Positions 43,020 to 51,178 of a stretch of DNA of 64,000 nucleotides are shown here, piece after piece. The notes below the pieces were generated by a model. It made no database searches and was not told the origin of the DNA. It was given only the letters and a program-made list of their open reading frames with translations. Each line of letters starts with the position of its first letter. Position 1 is the first letter of the stretch. The stretch is taken from assembly GCF_959029255.1 (NCBI RefSeq), contig NZ_CAUFUE010000004.1:62001-126000 (forward strand), written 5' to 3'. The DNA comes from an uncultured Bacteroides sp. Its GTDB lineage: Bacteria > Bacteroidota > Bacteroidia > Bacteroidales > Bacteroidaceae. The position numbers were made by a program, and so were the translations under genes.

Positions 43020-44654
43020 ATGATTTCAGTAGACGGACTCGCCGTAGAATTTGGCGGCACCACCTTATTTAGTGATATATCCTTTGTCATCAACGAAAAA
43101 GACCGCATCGCCCTGATGGGAAAAAACGGTGCGGGGAAAAGTACTTTATTGAAAATTCTTGCAGGTGTAAGGCAGCCTACCCGTGGTAAAATATCGGCTC
43201 CCAAAGAAAGTGTCATCGCTTACCTGCCACAACATCTGATGACAGAAGACGGACGAACCGTTTTCGAGGAAACCGCGCAGGCTTTTGCCCACTTGCACGA
43301 AATGGAAGCGGAAATAGACCGCCTCAACAAAGAGTTGGAAACCCGTACGGACTACGAGAGTGACAGTTACATGGAACTGATTGAAAATGTTTCGGCACTC
43401 AGTGAAAAGTTCTATGCCATAGACGCTACCAACTACGAGGAAGACGTTGAAAAAGCGTTACTAGGACTCGGATTTACCCGCGAGGATTTCAATCGACAGA
43501 CCAGTGATTTCAGCGGTGGATGGCGCATGCGCATCGAACTTGCCAAGTTACTGCTACAGAAACCGGATGTACTGTTACTGGATGAGCCGACCAACCATCT
43601 TGACATCGAATCCATCCAATGGTTGGAGGATTTTCTCATCAACAATGGAAAAGCGGTTATTGTCATCAGCCATGACCGTAAATTCGTAGACAACATCACG
43701 ACCCGCACCATTGAAGTGACCATGGGACGGATTTATGACTACAAGGTAAACTACTCCAAATACCTGGAACTGCGCAAAGAACGGCGTGAGCAACAACAGA
43801 AAGCTTACGACGAACAACAAAAGTTCATTGCCGAGACCAAAGAGTTCATTGAACGCTTCAAAGGTACTTACTCTAAAACCCTTCAGGTGCAAAGCCGCGT
43901 AAAGATGCTGGAGAAACTGGAACTGCTGGAGGTGGACGAGGAAGACACTTCGGCTTTGCGCCTGAAATTCCCACCGTCGCCACGTTCAGGCAACTATCCC
44001 GTCATCATGGACGGCGTTGGAAAAACGTATGGCGGGCATGTGGTGTTCAAGAATGCTTCCCTAACCATAGAAAGGGGCGACAAAGTGGCTTTTGTAGGAA
44101 AGAACGGTGAGGGTAAATCGACTTTAGTGAAGTGCATCATGAGAGAAATAGAGCATGACGGCACACTCACCATCGGCCATAATGTACAAATAGGTTATTT
44201 CGCCCAGAACCAGGCTTCATTATTGGACGAGAACCTCACTGTATTCCAAACTATTGACGACGTTGCCAAAGGAGAAATACGAAACAAGATACGCGACTTG
44301 CTGGGTGCTTTCATGTTTGGAGGTCCCGAAGAATCCATGAAGAAGGTGAAAGTACTTTCGGGTGGGGAACGCACACGGCTTGCTATGATAAAGTTGCTGT
44401 TGGAACCGGTAAACCTGCTGATTCTGGACGAACCCACCAATCACCTCGACATGAAGACCAAAGATATCCTGAAACAGGCACTGCTGGATTTTGACGGAAC
44501 ACTGATTGTAGTGAGCCACGACCGTGACTTCCTGGACGGACTGGTAACCAAGGTTTATGAGTTCGGCAATAAACGAGTAACCGAACATCTGAGCGGCATC
44601 TATGAATTCCTCGAAAAGAAGAAAATGGATACGCTCAGAGAGCTTGAACGGTAA
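43020..44654 (+). CDS. ABC-F family ATPase
   Basis: 544 residues with two ATP-binding cassettes and no membrane segments. Walker A motifs are GKNGAGKST and GKNGEGKST, signatures are FSGGWRMRIELAKLLL and LSGGERTRLAMIKLL, and Walker B sites are VLLLDEPTNHLD and LLILDEPTNHLD. The linker of about 80 residues between them is charged (LRKERREQQQKAYDEQQKFI). ABC-F proteins bind ribosomes; some rescue stalled ribosomes or give antibiotic protection. Length and linker are closest to the YkpA/YbiT-type housekeeping proteins, so a resistance role is not implied. Confidence 0.9.
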   Translation: MISVDGLAVEFGGTTLFSDISFVINEKDRIALMGKNGAGKSTLLKILAGVRQPTRGKISAPKESVIAYLPQHLMTEDGRTVFEETAQAFAHLHEMEAEIDRLNKELETRTDYESDSYMELIENVSALSEKFYAIDATNYEEDVEKALLGLGFTREDFNRQTSDFSGGWRMRIELAKLLLQKPDVLLLDEPTNHLDIESIQWLEDFLINNGKAVIVISHDRKFVDNITTRTIEVTMGRIYDYKVNYSKYLELRKERREQQQKAYDEQQKFIAETKEFIERFKGTYSKTLQVQSRVKMLEKLELLEVDEEDTSALRLKFPPSPRSGNYPVIMDGVGKTYGGHVVFKNASLTIERGDKVAFVGKNGEGKSTLVKCIMREIEHDGTLTIGHNVQIGYFAQNQASLLDENLTVFQTIDDVAKGEIRNKIRDLLGAFMFGGPEESMKKVKVLSGGERTRLAMIKLLLEPVNLLILDEPTNHLDMKTKDILKQALLDFDGTLIVVSHDRDFLDGLVTKVYEFGNKRVTEHLSGIYEFLEKKKMDTLRELER

Positions 44655-44694
44655 ACTTTCATTAACTCTCCCTACGCAACAAATGTTTCGTTCC

Positions 44695-44742
44695 TATTGT
44701 TTCATTTCCTAATCTTTTAATTATAAAGGAAATGAAACAATA
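44695..44742. promoter_or_regulatory. 15-bp inverted repeat spanning the start codon of the RclA-like gene
   Basis: TATTGTTTCATTTCC (44695-44709) is a perfect complement of GGAAATGAAACAATA (44728-44742) across an 18-nt A+T-rich loop. The ATG at 44732-44734 and the AAGGA before it lie in or beside the right arm. In mRNA this would hide the start codon. Confidence 0.7.
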
Positions 44743-46111
44743 TGACGCAATTATTATAGGATTCGGCAAAGGCGGTAAGCTGCTGGCAGCCGAACTTGCC
44801 GACCGCAATTGGAAAGTGGCTATCATTGAACGCTCCCCGGAAATGTACGGAGGGACATGTGTAAACGTGGGATGTATTCCTACCAAAACCCTGATACACG
44901 AAGCCGGACACACCGAACGGTTGTATCAGAACGACTTTGAAAACCAATCCAAGCAATATAAGCTTGCCATAAGGAGGAAGGACAAACTCATCTCCTACCT
45001 GCGCGAGAGGAATTTTGTCAATGTAAAGACCAATCCCAACATCACGCTATACAACGGTACCGTCTCCTTTGTATCGGACAATGTCGTGAAAATCGTTTCA
45101 CCGCAAGAAGAAGATATCTTGCTGAAAGGCAAGGAAATCTTCATTAATACGGGTTCTACTCCCATCATGCCCGATGTGGGAGGAATCAACGAAAGTAAGC
45201 ATATCTACACCAGCGAAACCTTGCAGCAGGAAAGCAAACTTCCGGCACGCTTACTCATTCTGGGCGCAGGCGCCATCGGACTGGAGTTTGCTACGATTTA
45301 TGCAGGCTTCGGCAGTGAGGTGATATTATTGGAAGCCGGTAACCGCTTCATGCCCAACACCGACCGGGACATTGCCGAATCCATGTTGGAGTCCCTGAAA
45401 CGGAAACATATCGAAGTACGCCTGAATGTGCATTCCCAATCCGTTTTCGATACGGCAGACGGAATAACGCTGACCTATACGGACGGCTCGGACGGTACTC
45501 CCTACTTTGTGGAAGGGGATGCCTTGCTCCTTGCAACCGGACGAAGGCCAATGACGGACGAGCTGAATCTTCATGCCGCCGGTATTCAGACCGATGCACG
45601 GGGAGCTATCATCGTGAATGAGCAACTTCATACCACCTCTCCGCATATCTGGGCATTGGGTGATGTCAGGGGAGGCGCCCTGTTCGACTATCTGTCCATT
45701 GATGATTACCGCATCATCAGCAACCAGCTGTTCGGTGACAAAAAGCGTCGTACCGATGACCGTTCGCCGGTTCCGTTCGCCATTTTTACAGACCCTCCAC
45801 TGGCTCATGTAGGAATTACAGAAGAAGAAGCGGTGAAACGCGGGTACTCCATCCAAGTCTCCAGATTACCGGCGGCGCTCATTCCACGTGCACGCACGCT
45901 GCAAAGTATAGACGGTATGATGAAAGCCGTCATTGATACGCACACAGGACGTATCTTAGGATGTACATTGCTGTGTGTGGACGCTCCGGAAGTCATCAAT
46001 ATAGTATCGATGGCTGTGAAAACGGGGCAGCCCTACGGCTTTCTGCGCGACTTTATCTTTACGCATCCCAGCGTGAGCGAAGGTTTAAACAGCTTATTCA
46101 AGGCTTTTTAG
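44732..46111 (+). CDS. rclA: RclA-like flavoprotein disulfide reductase
   Basis: 459 residues. The FAD motif is IIIGFGKGGKLLAAELAD and the redox pair is GGTCVNVGCIPTKTL (Cys43, Cys48). An NAD-binding motif is ILGAGAIGLEFATIYAGFG, the central motif WALGDVRGGALFDYLSIDDY, and the dimer end carries FTHPSVSEGLNSLF with the catalytic His and Glu. The N-terminal and C-terminal sequences follow E. coli RclA much more closely than mercuric reductase or lipoamide dehydrogenase. RclA reduces hypothiocyanous acid and protects against reactive chlorine compounds of the host. A role in defence against host oxidants is therefore likely; the flavin and nucleotide binding sites are complete. A mercuric-reductase-like label is the usual alternative. 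Confidence 0.83.
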   Translation: MKQYDAIIIGFGKGGKLLAAELADRNWKVAIIERSPEMYGGTCVNVGCIPTKTLIHEAGHTERLYQNDFENQSKQYKLAIRRKDKLISYLRERNFVNVKTNPNITLYNGTVSFVSDNVVKIVSPQEEDILLKGKEIFINTGSTPIMPDVGGINESKHIYTSETLQQESKLPARLLILGAGAIGLEFATIYAGFGSEVILLEAGNRFMPNTDRDIAESMLESLKRKHIEVRLNVHSQSVFDTADGITLTYTDGSDGTPYFVEGDALLLATGRRPMTDELNLHAAGIQTDARGAIIVNEQLHTTSPHIWALGDVRGGALFDYLSIDDYRIISNQLFGDKKRRTDDRSPVPFAIFTDPPLAHVGITEEEAVKRGYSIQVSRLPAALIPRARTLQSIDGMMKAVIDTHTGRILGCTLLCVDAPEVINIVSMAVKTGQPYGFLRDFIFTHPSVSEGLNSLFKAF

Positions 46112-46140
46112 CATCTTGTATTTGGTAATTAGCCTTGTAA

Positions 46141-46172
46141 CCTCTATCTTTGTCTCCCATCAAAGATAGAGG
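46141..46172. promoter_or_regulatory. Palindrome over the -7 box of the metal-efflux operon
   Basis: CCTCTATCTTTG (46141-46152) is the perfect complement of CAAAGATAGAGG (46161-46172) across an 8-nt loop. The left arm contains TATCTTTG, a -7 box, and the right arm ends two bases before the start codon at 46174. This looks like an operator or a leader hairpin. Confidence 0.65.
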
Positions 46173-46173
46173 A

Positions 46174-46581
46174 ATGAAAAAGAAACGGTACATTGCTTAT
46201 TTCCTGTTTTTCATCAGCATGATTATGCTGGTAGTGCCGGTTATTCCCCACCATCACCATGATAATGGCATGATTTGCATGAAGAACGACATTCCTGCCG
46301 AGGGATGTTGTCATCATCAGGGTCCTTGCAGCGAGCATTGCTGCTGCGATACCGGTTGCCTGACGACCCACTTCTTCCAGCAAACACCCAGTTCGGACAA
46401 TAGCGTTGTGCATCCCGACTTTGTGTGGGTGACTACTCTATTCTTCGAACCTATCCTCAAGCTACTTTCCCTACCCGAAGAATCCGGGACAGAATATGAT
46501 TCTGTCTACATAGAATCTCTTCACGGCACGTTTATCACGCGTGCTTCGGGGCTTCGTGCGCCTCCGTGCGTTCTTGCTTAA
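46174..46581 (+). CDS. His/Cys-rich membrane-anchored or exported protein (DUF6769-like)
   Basis: 135 residues from ATG at 46174 (MKKKRYIAYFLFFISMIMLV), preceded by a signal or membrane segment. Immediately after it are metal-binding candidates: PHHHHDNGMIC, GCCHHQGPC and EHCCCDTGC (nine Cys and several His within about 45 residues). The C-terminal half is ordinary (FVWVTTLFFEPILKLLSLPE). The gene leads the efflux operon, so a periplasmic metal-binding, sensing or delivery role is plausible. I associate it with a small family often found beside CzcB-like genes; this name is from memory. Confidence 0.6.
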   Translation: MKKKRYIAYFLFFISMIMLVVPVIPHHHHDNGMICMKNDIPAEGCCHHQGPCSEHCCCDTGCLTTHFFQQTPSSDNSVVHPDFVWVTTLFFEPILKLLSLPEESGTEYDSVYIESLHGTFITRASGLRAPPCVLA

Positions 46582-46631
46582 ACGCCGCCGGCACATTGCC
46601 GGAAACTGAATTTTCAACCGGCGTATGAAAA

Positions 46632-46669
46632 GTATGCAACCGGGTTGCATACATCATTCTCTAATTTTG
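46632..46669. promoter_or_regulatory. 21-bp palindrome and -7 box upstream of the CzcB-like gene
   Basis: GTATGCAACC-G-GGTTGCATAC at 46632-46652 is a perfect palindrome with a single central base. TAATTTTG at 46662-46669 matches the -7 box, 10 bp farther on, and the ATG is at 46704. The palindrome covers the -33 region, so it would suit a regulator binding there. Confidence 0.7.
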
Positions 46670-46703
46670 TATTCAAATTAAAGTAAGAACAAAAACTATC
46701 AAC

Positions 46704-47921
46704 ATGAAAAGATACATCTTTTTGGGAGCCATAGGATTATTCCTGTTAGGCTCTTGTAACAGCAAATCCGCAGACGGACATCAGCACGAGACTGAAGAAC
46801 ATGCTCAGGCGGAGCATGACCATGAGAACGAAGGACATGACCACGAAAACGAGGGACATGAAGGTCACGACCACGGCAGTGAAGCCGCAGCCGGACATAG
46901 TGACGAAATTATCCTTCCGCCCGCCAAGGCTCAGGCCGCCGGGGTGGAAGCAAGCATCATTGAACCGGGCACTTTCCACCAAGTCATCAAGACCAGTGGA
47001 CAGGTGCTGGCCGCACAAGGTGATGAGAGTGTCGCCGTAGCTACCGTGGCAGGTGTCGTTTCTTTCAGTGGAAAAGTGATTGAGGGTATGAGCGTAAATA
47101 AAGGTACGCCGTTGATAACCCTCTCTTCCAAAAACATGGCAGATGGTGACCCGGTGCAAAGGGCACGTATCGCCTACGAAGTGGCAAAGAAAGAATATGA
47201 ACGCATGAAAGCTCTCGTTCCCAATAAAATCGTATCGGAGAAAGATTTCGCCCAAGCTGAACAGGCTTACGAGAATGCCCGTATCAGTTATGAGGCTGTT
47301 GCCAAGAATCATTCCGCCAACGGACAGGCTATTCCCTCTCCTATCAGCGGTTATGTAAAAAGCCTGTTGGTGAAAGAAGGTGATTATGTCACCATAGGTC
47401 AGCCGCTGGTCAGCATCACTCAAAACCGTAAACTGTTTCTCCGCGCCGATGTATCGGAAAAGTACTATCCCGCTTTACGCACTATCGGTTCCGCCAACTT
47501 CTGTACACCTTATAATAATAAGGTGTATACTTTGAAAGAACTCAACGGACGATTGCTTTCCTACGGAAAAGCAACGGGGGACAATGGTTACTACGTTCCG
47601 GTCACTTTCGAGTTCGACAACAAAGGAGACATCATTCCGGGTTCGTTTGTAGAAATATTCCTGCTTTCTTCTCCGATGGAAAATGTGATTGCACTTCCTC
47701 GTACAGCCCTGACTGAAGAGCAAGGAAGTTTCTTCGTCTACCTGCAACTGGATGAAGAGGGGTATAAAAAACAGCTCGTCACCCTGGGTGCCGACAATGG
47801 GGAAAGCGTACAAATACTTTCGGGTGTCAAGGCGGGTGACAAAGTGGTTGTCAAAGGAGCTTATCAAGTAAAACTGGCCGGGGCAACGAATGCAATACCG
47901 GCTCATAGCCACGAACACTAA
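46704..47921 (+). CDS. CzcB/CusB-like efflux membrane fusion lipoprotein
   Basis: 405 residues, lipoprotein signal ending LLGSC. Residues about 24-65 form a His/Glu/Asp-rich stretch with more than ten His (HQHETEEHAQAEHDHENEGH) that can bind metal. It is followed by HlyD-like domains: EPGTFHQVIKTSGQVLAAQG, a hairpin with coiled coil (AKKEYERMKALVPNKIVSEK), ISGYVKSLLVKEGDYVTIGQ and the C-terminal GVKAGDKVVVKGAYQVKL. The family links an inner-membrane RND pump to an outer-membrane channel. It is 17 bp upstream of the RND pump, so it is part of a three-component heavy-metal export system. Confidence 0.9.
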   Translation: MKRYIFLGAIGLFLLGSCNSKSADGHQHETEEHAQAEHDHENEGHDHENEGHEGHDHGSEAAAGHSDEIILPPAKAQAAGVEASIIEPGTFHQVIKTSGQVLAAQGDESVAVATVAGVVSFSGKVIEGMSVNKGTPLITLSSKNMADGDPVQRARIAYEVAKKEYERMKALVPNKIVSEKDFAQAEQAYENARISYEAVAKNHSANGQAIPSPISGYVKSLLVKEGDYVTIGQPLVSITQNRKLFLRADVSEKYYPALRTIGSANFCTPYNNKVYTLKELNGRLLSYGKATGDNGYYVPVTFEFDNKGDIIPGSFVEIFLLSSPMENVIALPRTALTEEQGSFFVYLQLDEEGYKKQLVTLGADNGESVQILSGVKAGDKVVVKGAYQVKLAGATNAIPAHSHEH

Positions 47922-47938
47922 TCAAACACTTTAATGAC

Positions 47939-50900
47939 ATGTTAAACAAGATTATACATTTCTCCCTCCACAACCGCATCCTGGTGCTGGTAGCATCCGT
48001 GTTGTTGTTGATTGGCGGTACTTATACCGCCATGCATACGGAAGTAGATGTGTTCCCCGACCTGAATGCACCGACCGTGGTTATCATGACCGAAGCGAAT
48101 GGCATGGCGGCCGAAGAGGTGGAACAACTCGTTACTTTCCCCGTAGAGACCGCTGTAAACGGTGCAACAGGCGTACGTCGCGTACGCTCTTCCTCAACGA
48201 ACGGTTTTTCAGTAGTTTGGGTAGAATTTGACTGGGATACGGATATCTATCTGGCACGCCAGATTGTCAGCGAAAAGCTAGCGGTTGTCAATGAGTCATT
48301 GCCTGCCAATGTGGGTAAACCTACGCTCGGGCCGCAATCATCCATCTTGGGTGAGATGCTGATTATAGGACTGACGGCAGATTCCACTTCCATGCTCGAT
48401 TTGCGTACGATTGCTGACTGGACCATCCGTCCGAGGCTACTCTCTACCGGAGGTGTGGCGCAGGTTGCCGTATTGGGTGGAGATATTAAAGAATATCAGA
48501 TACAACTTGACCCGGAACGGATGCGCCATTATGGTGTCAGCCTGACGGAAGTGATGAACGCTACCCGTGAAATGAACTTGAATGCCAATGGCGGTGTGCT
48601 CTATGAATATGGAAATGAGTATATTGTACGCGGAGTGCTCTCTACCGACCGTGTAGACCAGTTGGCAAAAGCCGTTATAAAAGTACAAGATAACGCAGCT
48701 TCCCAACTTTCAACTTCCAATCCTCCTGTTCTGCTGGAAGACATTGCAGACGTACGTATCGGTGCCAAGTTGCCGAAGCTGGGTACTGCCTCGGAACGCG
48801 GTAAGCCTGCCGTATTGATGACGGTGACCAAGCAGCCTGCAACAAGTACACTGGAGTTGACCGAAAAACTGGAAGCTTCGCTGAAGGACTTGCAGAAAAA
48901 CCTTCCGGCAGACGTAAAAGTATCTACCGATATTTTCCGTCAGAGCCGTTTTATAGAAAGCTCTATCGGCAATGTGCAGAAGTCTCTCTTTGAAGGTGGT
49001 ATCTTCGTCGTTATCGTTCTGTTCCTGTTCCTGGCCAATGTGCGGACAACTATCATATCGCTGGTGACATTGCCTTTATCCCTGATAGCTTCAATACTGG
49101 CGCTTCACTATATGGGATTCACTATCAACACGATGAGTCTCGGAGGTATGGCAATCGCCATCGGCTCGCTGGTAGACGATGCCATTGTGGATGTGGAAAA
49201 CGTTTATAAACGATTGCGGGAAAATCGGTTGAAACCTGCCGGGGAACGGTTATCCATACTCGATGTGGTATTCAACGCTTCGAAAGAAGTACGTATGCCT
49301 ATCCTGAACTCTACGCTGATTATCGTGGTAAGTTTCGTGCCCCTGTTTTTCCTGAGTGGCATGGAAGGCCGAATGCTGGTGCCGCTGGGTATCGCTTTCA
49401 TTGTGGCATTGGCAGCTTCCACCCTTGTGGCGCTGACGGTCACTCCGGTGCTCTGCTCCTACTTACTGGGCAAAGAGAAAACAAAAGAAAAGAAGAATTC
49501 CACCGGCGACTCCGTTGTGGCACGTAAGATGAAAGAATGGTATTCCGTTGCACTGACTTTCGTGCTGGGGCATAAGAAAAGTGTATTGGGAGGTACAATC
49601 GGGCTGTTTATCGTAGCGCTGATTTGCTTCTTTACACTGGGACGTTCTTTCTTGCCTCCATTCAATGAAGGCTCGTTTACCATCAACATTTCCTCTCTGC
49701 CGGGCATTTCGCTGGAAGAAAGTGATAAGATGGGGCACCGCGCCGAGGAGTTATTACTCTCCATTCCCGAGATACAGACCGTAGCCCGCAAAACGGGACG
49801 TGCCGAACTGGACGAACATGCCTTGGGTGTAAATGTCTCAGAGATTGAAGCGCCGTTTGAATTGAAAAACCGTTCACGTAGCGAACTCATCGCTGATGTA
49901 CGTGCCAAACTGGGAACTATTGTAGGCGCCAATGTGGAGATAGGACAGCCTATCAGCCACCGTATCGATGCCATGCTATCCGGCACAAAGGCAAATATAG
50001 CCATCAAGTTGTTTGGGGACGACCTTAATCGTATGTTTTCCATCGGTAATCAGATAAAAAGTGCTATTCAAGGTATTCCCGGCATTGCCGACCTGAATGT
50101 GGAACAACAAATCGAACGCCCCCAACTCATCATTTCTCCCAAACGGGAGGTACTTGCCAAATATGGCATTTCATTACCGGAGTTCTCGGAGTTTGTCAAC
50201 GTCTGTCTGGCAGGCGAAGCCATATCGCAGGTTTATGAGAAGGGAAAAAGTTTCGACCTTACCGTACGTGTCAAGGATGACCTTCGCGATGAAATGGAGA
50301 AGATACGTAACTTGATGATTGACACCAACGACGGGCAGAAGGTGCCGTTGAACTATGTAGCCGAAATCCGTTCGGCTATGGGTCCCAATACCATCAGCCG
50401 GGAGAATGTGAAACGTAAAATCGTTATCTCTGCCAATGTTGCCGACCGTGACCTGCGCAGTGTGGTAAATGATATCCAAGACCGTGTAGACCGGGAAATC
50501 AAACTGCCGGAGGGTTATCACATCGAATATGGCGGTCAGTTTGAAAGCGAACAGGCGGCGAGCCGCACGCTGGCATTGACTTCATTCATGTCTATTGTGG
50601 TTATCTTCCTGTTGCTCTATCATGAGTTCCGCAGCGTGAAAGAGAGTGCGATTATTCTTATCAATCTGCCTTTGGCACTGATTGGTGGTGTATTTGCCCT
50701 GCTCATCACAACGGGCGAAGTCAGTATTCCTGCCATCATCGGTTTTATCTCGCTGTTCGGCATCGCCACCCGAAACGGGATGTTGCTCATCAGCCATTAT
50801 AACCATTTGCAGCAGGAAGAAGGGTATAGTGTTTACGACAGCGTTATACGTGGCTCATTAGACCGTTTGAACCCGATTTTGATGACGGCTCTTTCCAGTG

Positions 50901-51058
50901 CTCTTGCATTGATTCCGCTGGCATTGAGTGGTGATTTGCCCGGCAATGAGATACAAAGCCCTATGGCAAAGGTTATTCTGGGGGGACTTTTAACATCCAC
51001 GTTCTTGAACGGTTTCATTATTCCGATTGTTTATTTGATGATACACAAGAAGAAATGA
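47939..51058 (+). CDS. CzcA/CusA-like heavy-metal RND efflux pump
   Basis: 1039 residues, the normal RND length, with two sets of membrane helices. The N-terminus IIHFSLHNRILVLVASVLLL is typical. In the fourth helix region the proton-relay motif reads GSLVDDAIVDVENVYKRL with three acidic residues. Other conserved segments are PDLNAPTVVIMTEANGMAAE, GGMAIAIGSLVDDAI and GIATRNGMLLISHYNHLQQE. It pumps metal ions outward using the proton gradient; the specific metal (zinc, cobalt, cadmium, copper or silver) cannot be told. It works with the CzcB-like and TolC-like proteins beside it. Confidence 0.92.
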   Translation: MLNKIIHFSLHNRILVLVASVLLLIGGTYTAMHTEVDVFPDLNAPTVVIMTEANGMAAEEVEQLVTFPVETAVNGATGVRRVRSSSTNGFSVVWVEFDWDTDIYLARQIVSEKLAVVNESLPANVGKPTLGPQSSILGEMLIIGLTADSTSMLDLRTIADWTIRPRLLSTGGVAQVAVLGGDIKEYQIQLDPERMRHYGVSLTEVMNATREMNLNANGGVLYEYGNEYIVRGVLSTDRVDQLAKAVIKVQDNAASQLSTSNPPVLLEDIADVRIGAKLPKLGTASERGKPAVLMTVTKQPATSTLELTEKLEASLKDLQKNLPADVKVSTDIFRQSRFIESSIGNVQKSLFEGGIFVVIVLFLFLANVRTTIISLVTLPLSLIASILALHYMGFTINTMSLGGMAIAIGSLVDDAIVDVENVYKRLRENRLKPAGERLSILDVVFNASKEVRMPILNSTLIIVVSFVPLFFLSGMEGRMLVPLGIAFIVALAASTLVALTVTPVLCSYLLGKEKTKEKKNSTGDSVVARKMKEWYSVALTFVLGHKKSVLGGTIGLFIVALICFFTLGRSFLPPFNEGSFTINISSLPGISLEESDKMGHRAEELLLSIPEIQTVARKTGRAELDEHALGVNVSEIEAPFELKNRSRSELIADVRAKLGTIVGANVEIGQPISHRIDAMLSGTKANIAIKLFGDDLNRMFSIGNQIKSAIQGIPGIADLNVEQQIERPQLIISPKREVLAKYGISLPEFSEFVNVCLAGEAISQVYEKGKSFDLTVRVKDDLRDEMEKIRNLMIDTNDGQKVPLNYVAEIRSAMGPNTISRENVKRKIVISANVADRDLRSVVNDIQDRVDREIKLPEGYHIEYGGQFESEQAASRTLALTSFMSIVVIFLLLYHEFRSVKESAIILINLPLALIGGVFALLITTGEVSIPAIIGFISLFGIATRNGMLLISHYNHLQQEEGYSVYDSVIRGSLDRLNPILMTALSSALALIPLALSGDLPGNEIQSPMAKVILGGLLTSTFLNGFIIPIVYLMIHKKK

Positions 51059-51064
51059 TAATTT

Positions 51065-51158
51065 AATGAAGAACTAAGAATGAAGAATGAAGAATTACCT
51101 TGCGGCATGCTTACATAGCGCAGCCAAATTCTTCATTCTTCATTCATCATTCTTCATT
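51065..51158. repeat. Dispersed 94-bp hairpin element, copy 3
   Basis: Arms at 51065-51096 and 51127-51158, with the centre ACCTTGCGGCATGC and following bases (51097-51126) matching copy 1. The right arm has a few changes. It sits between the RND pump gene and the TolC-like gene, so it lies inside a likely operon. Confidence 0.9.
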
Positions 51159-51178
51159 TCCATATAATAGCTAAAACA

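Noticed and set aside
43020..44654. ABC-F antibiotic-resistance protein
   Set aside because: Length and linker fit the housekeeping type; no sign of transfer or resistance context.
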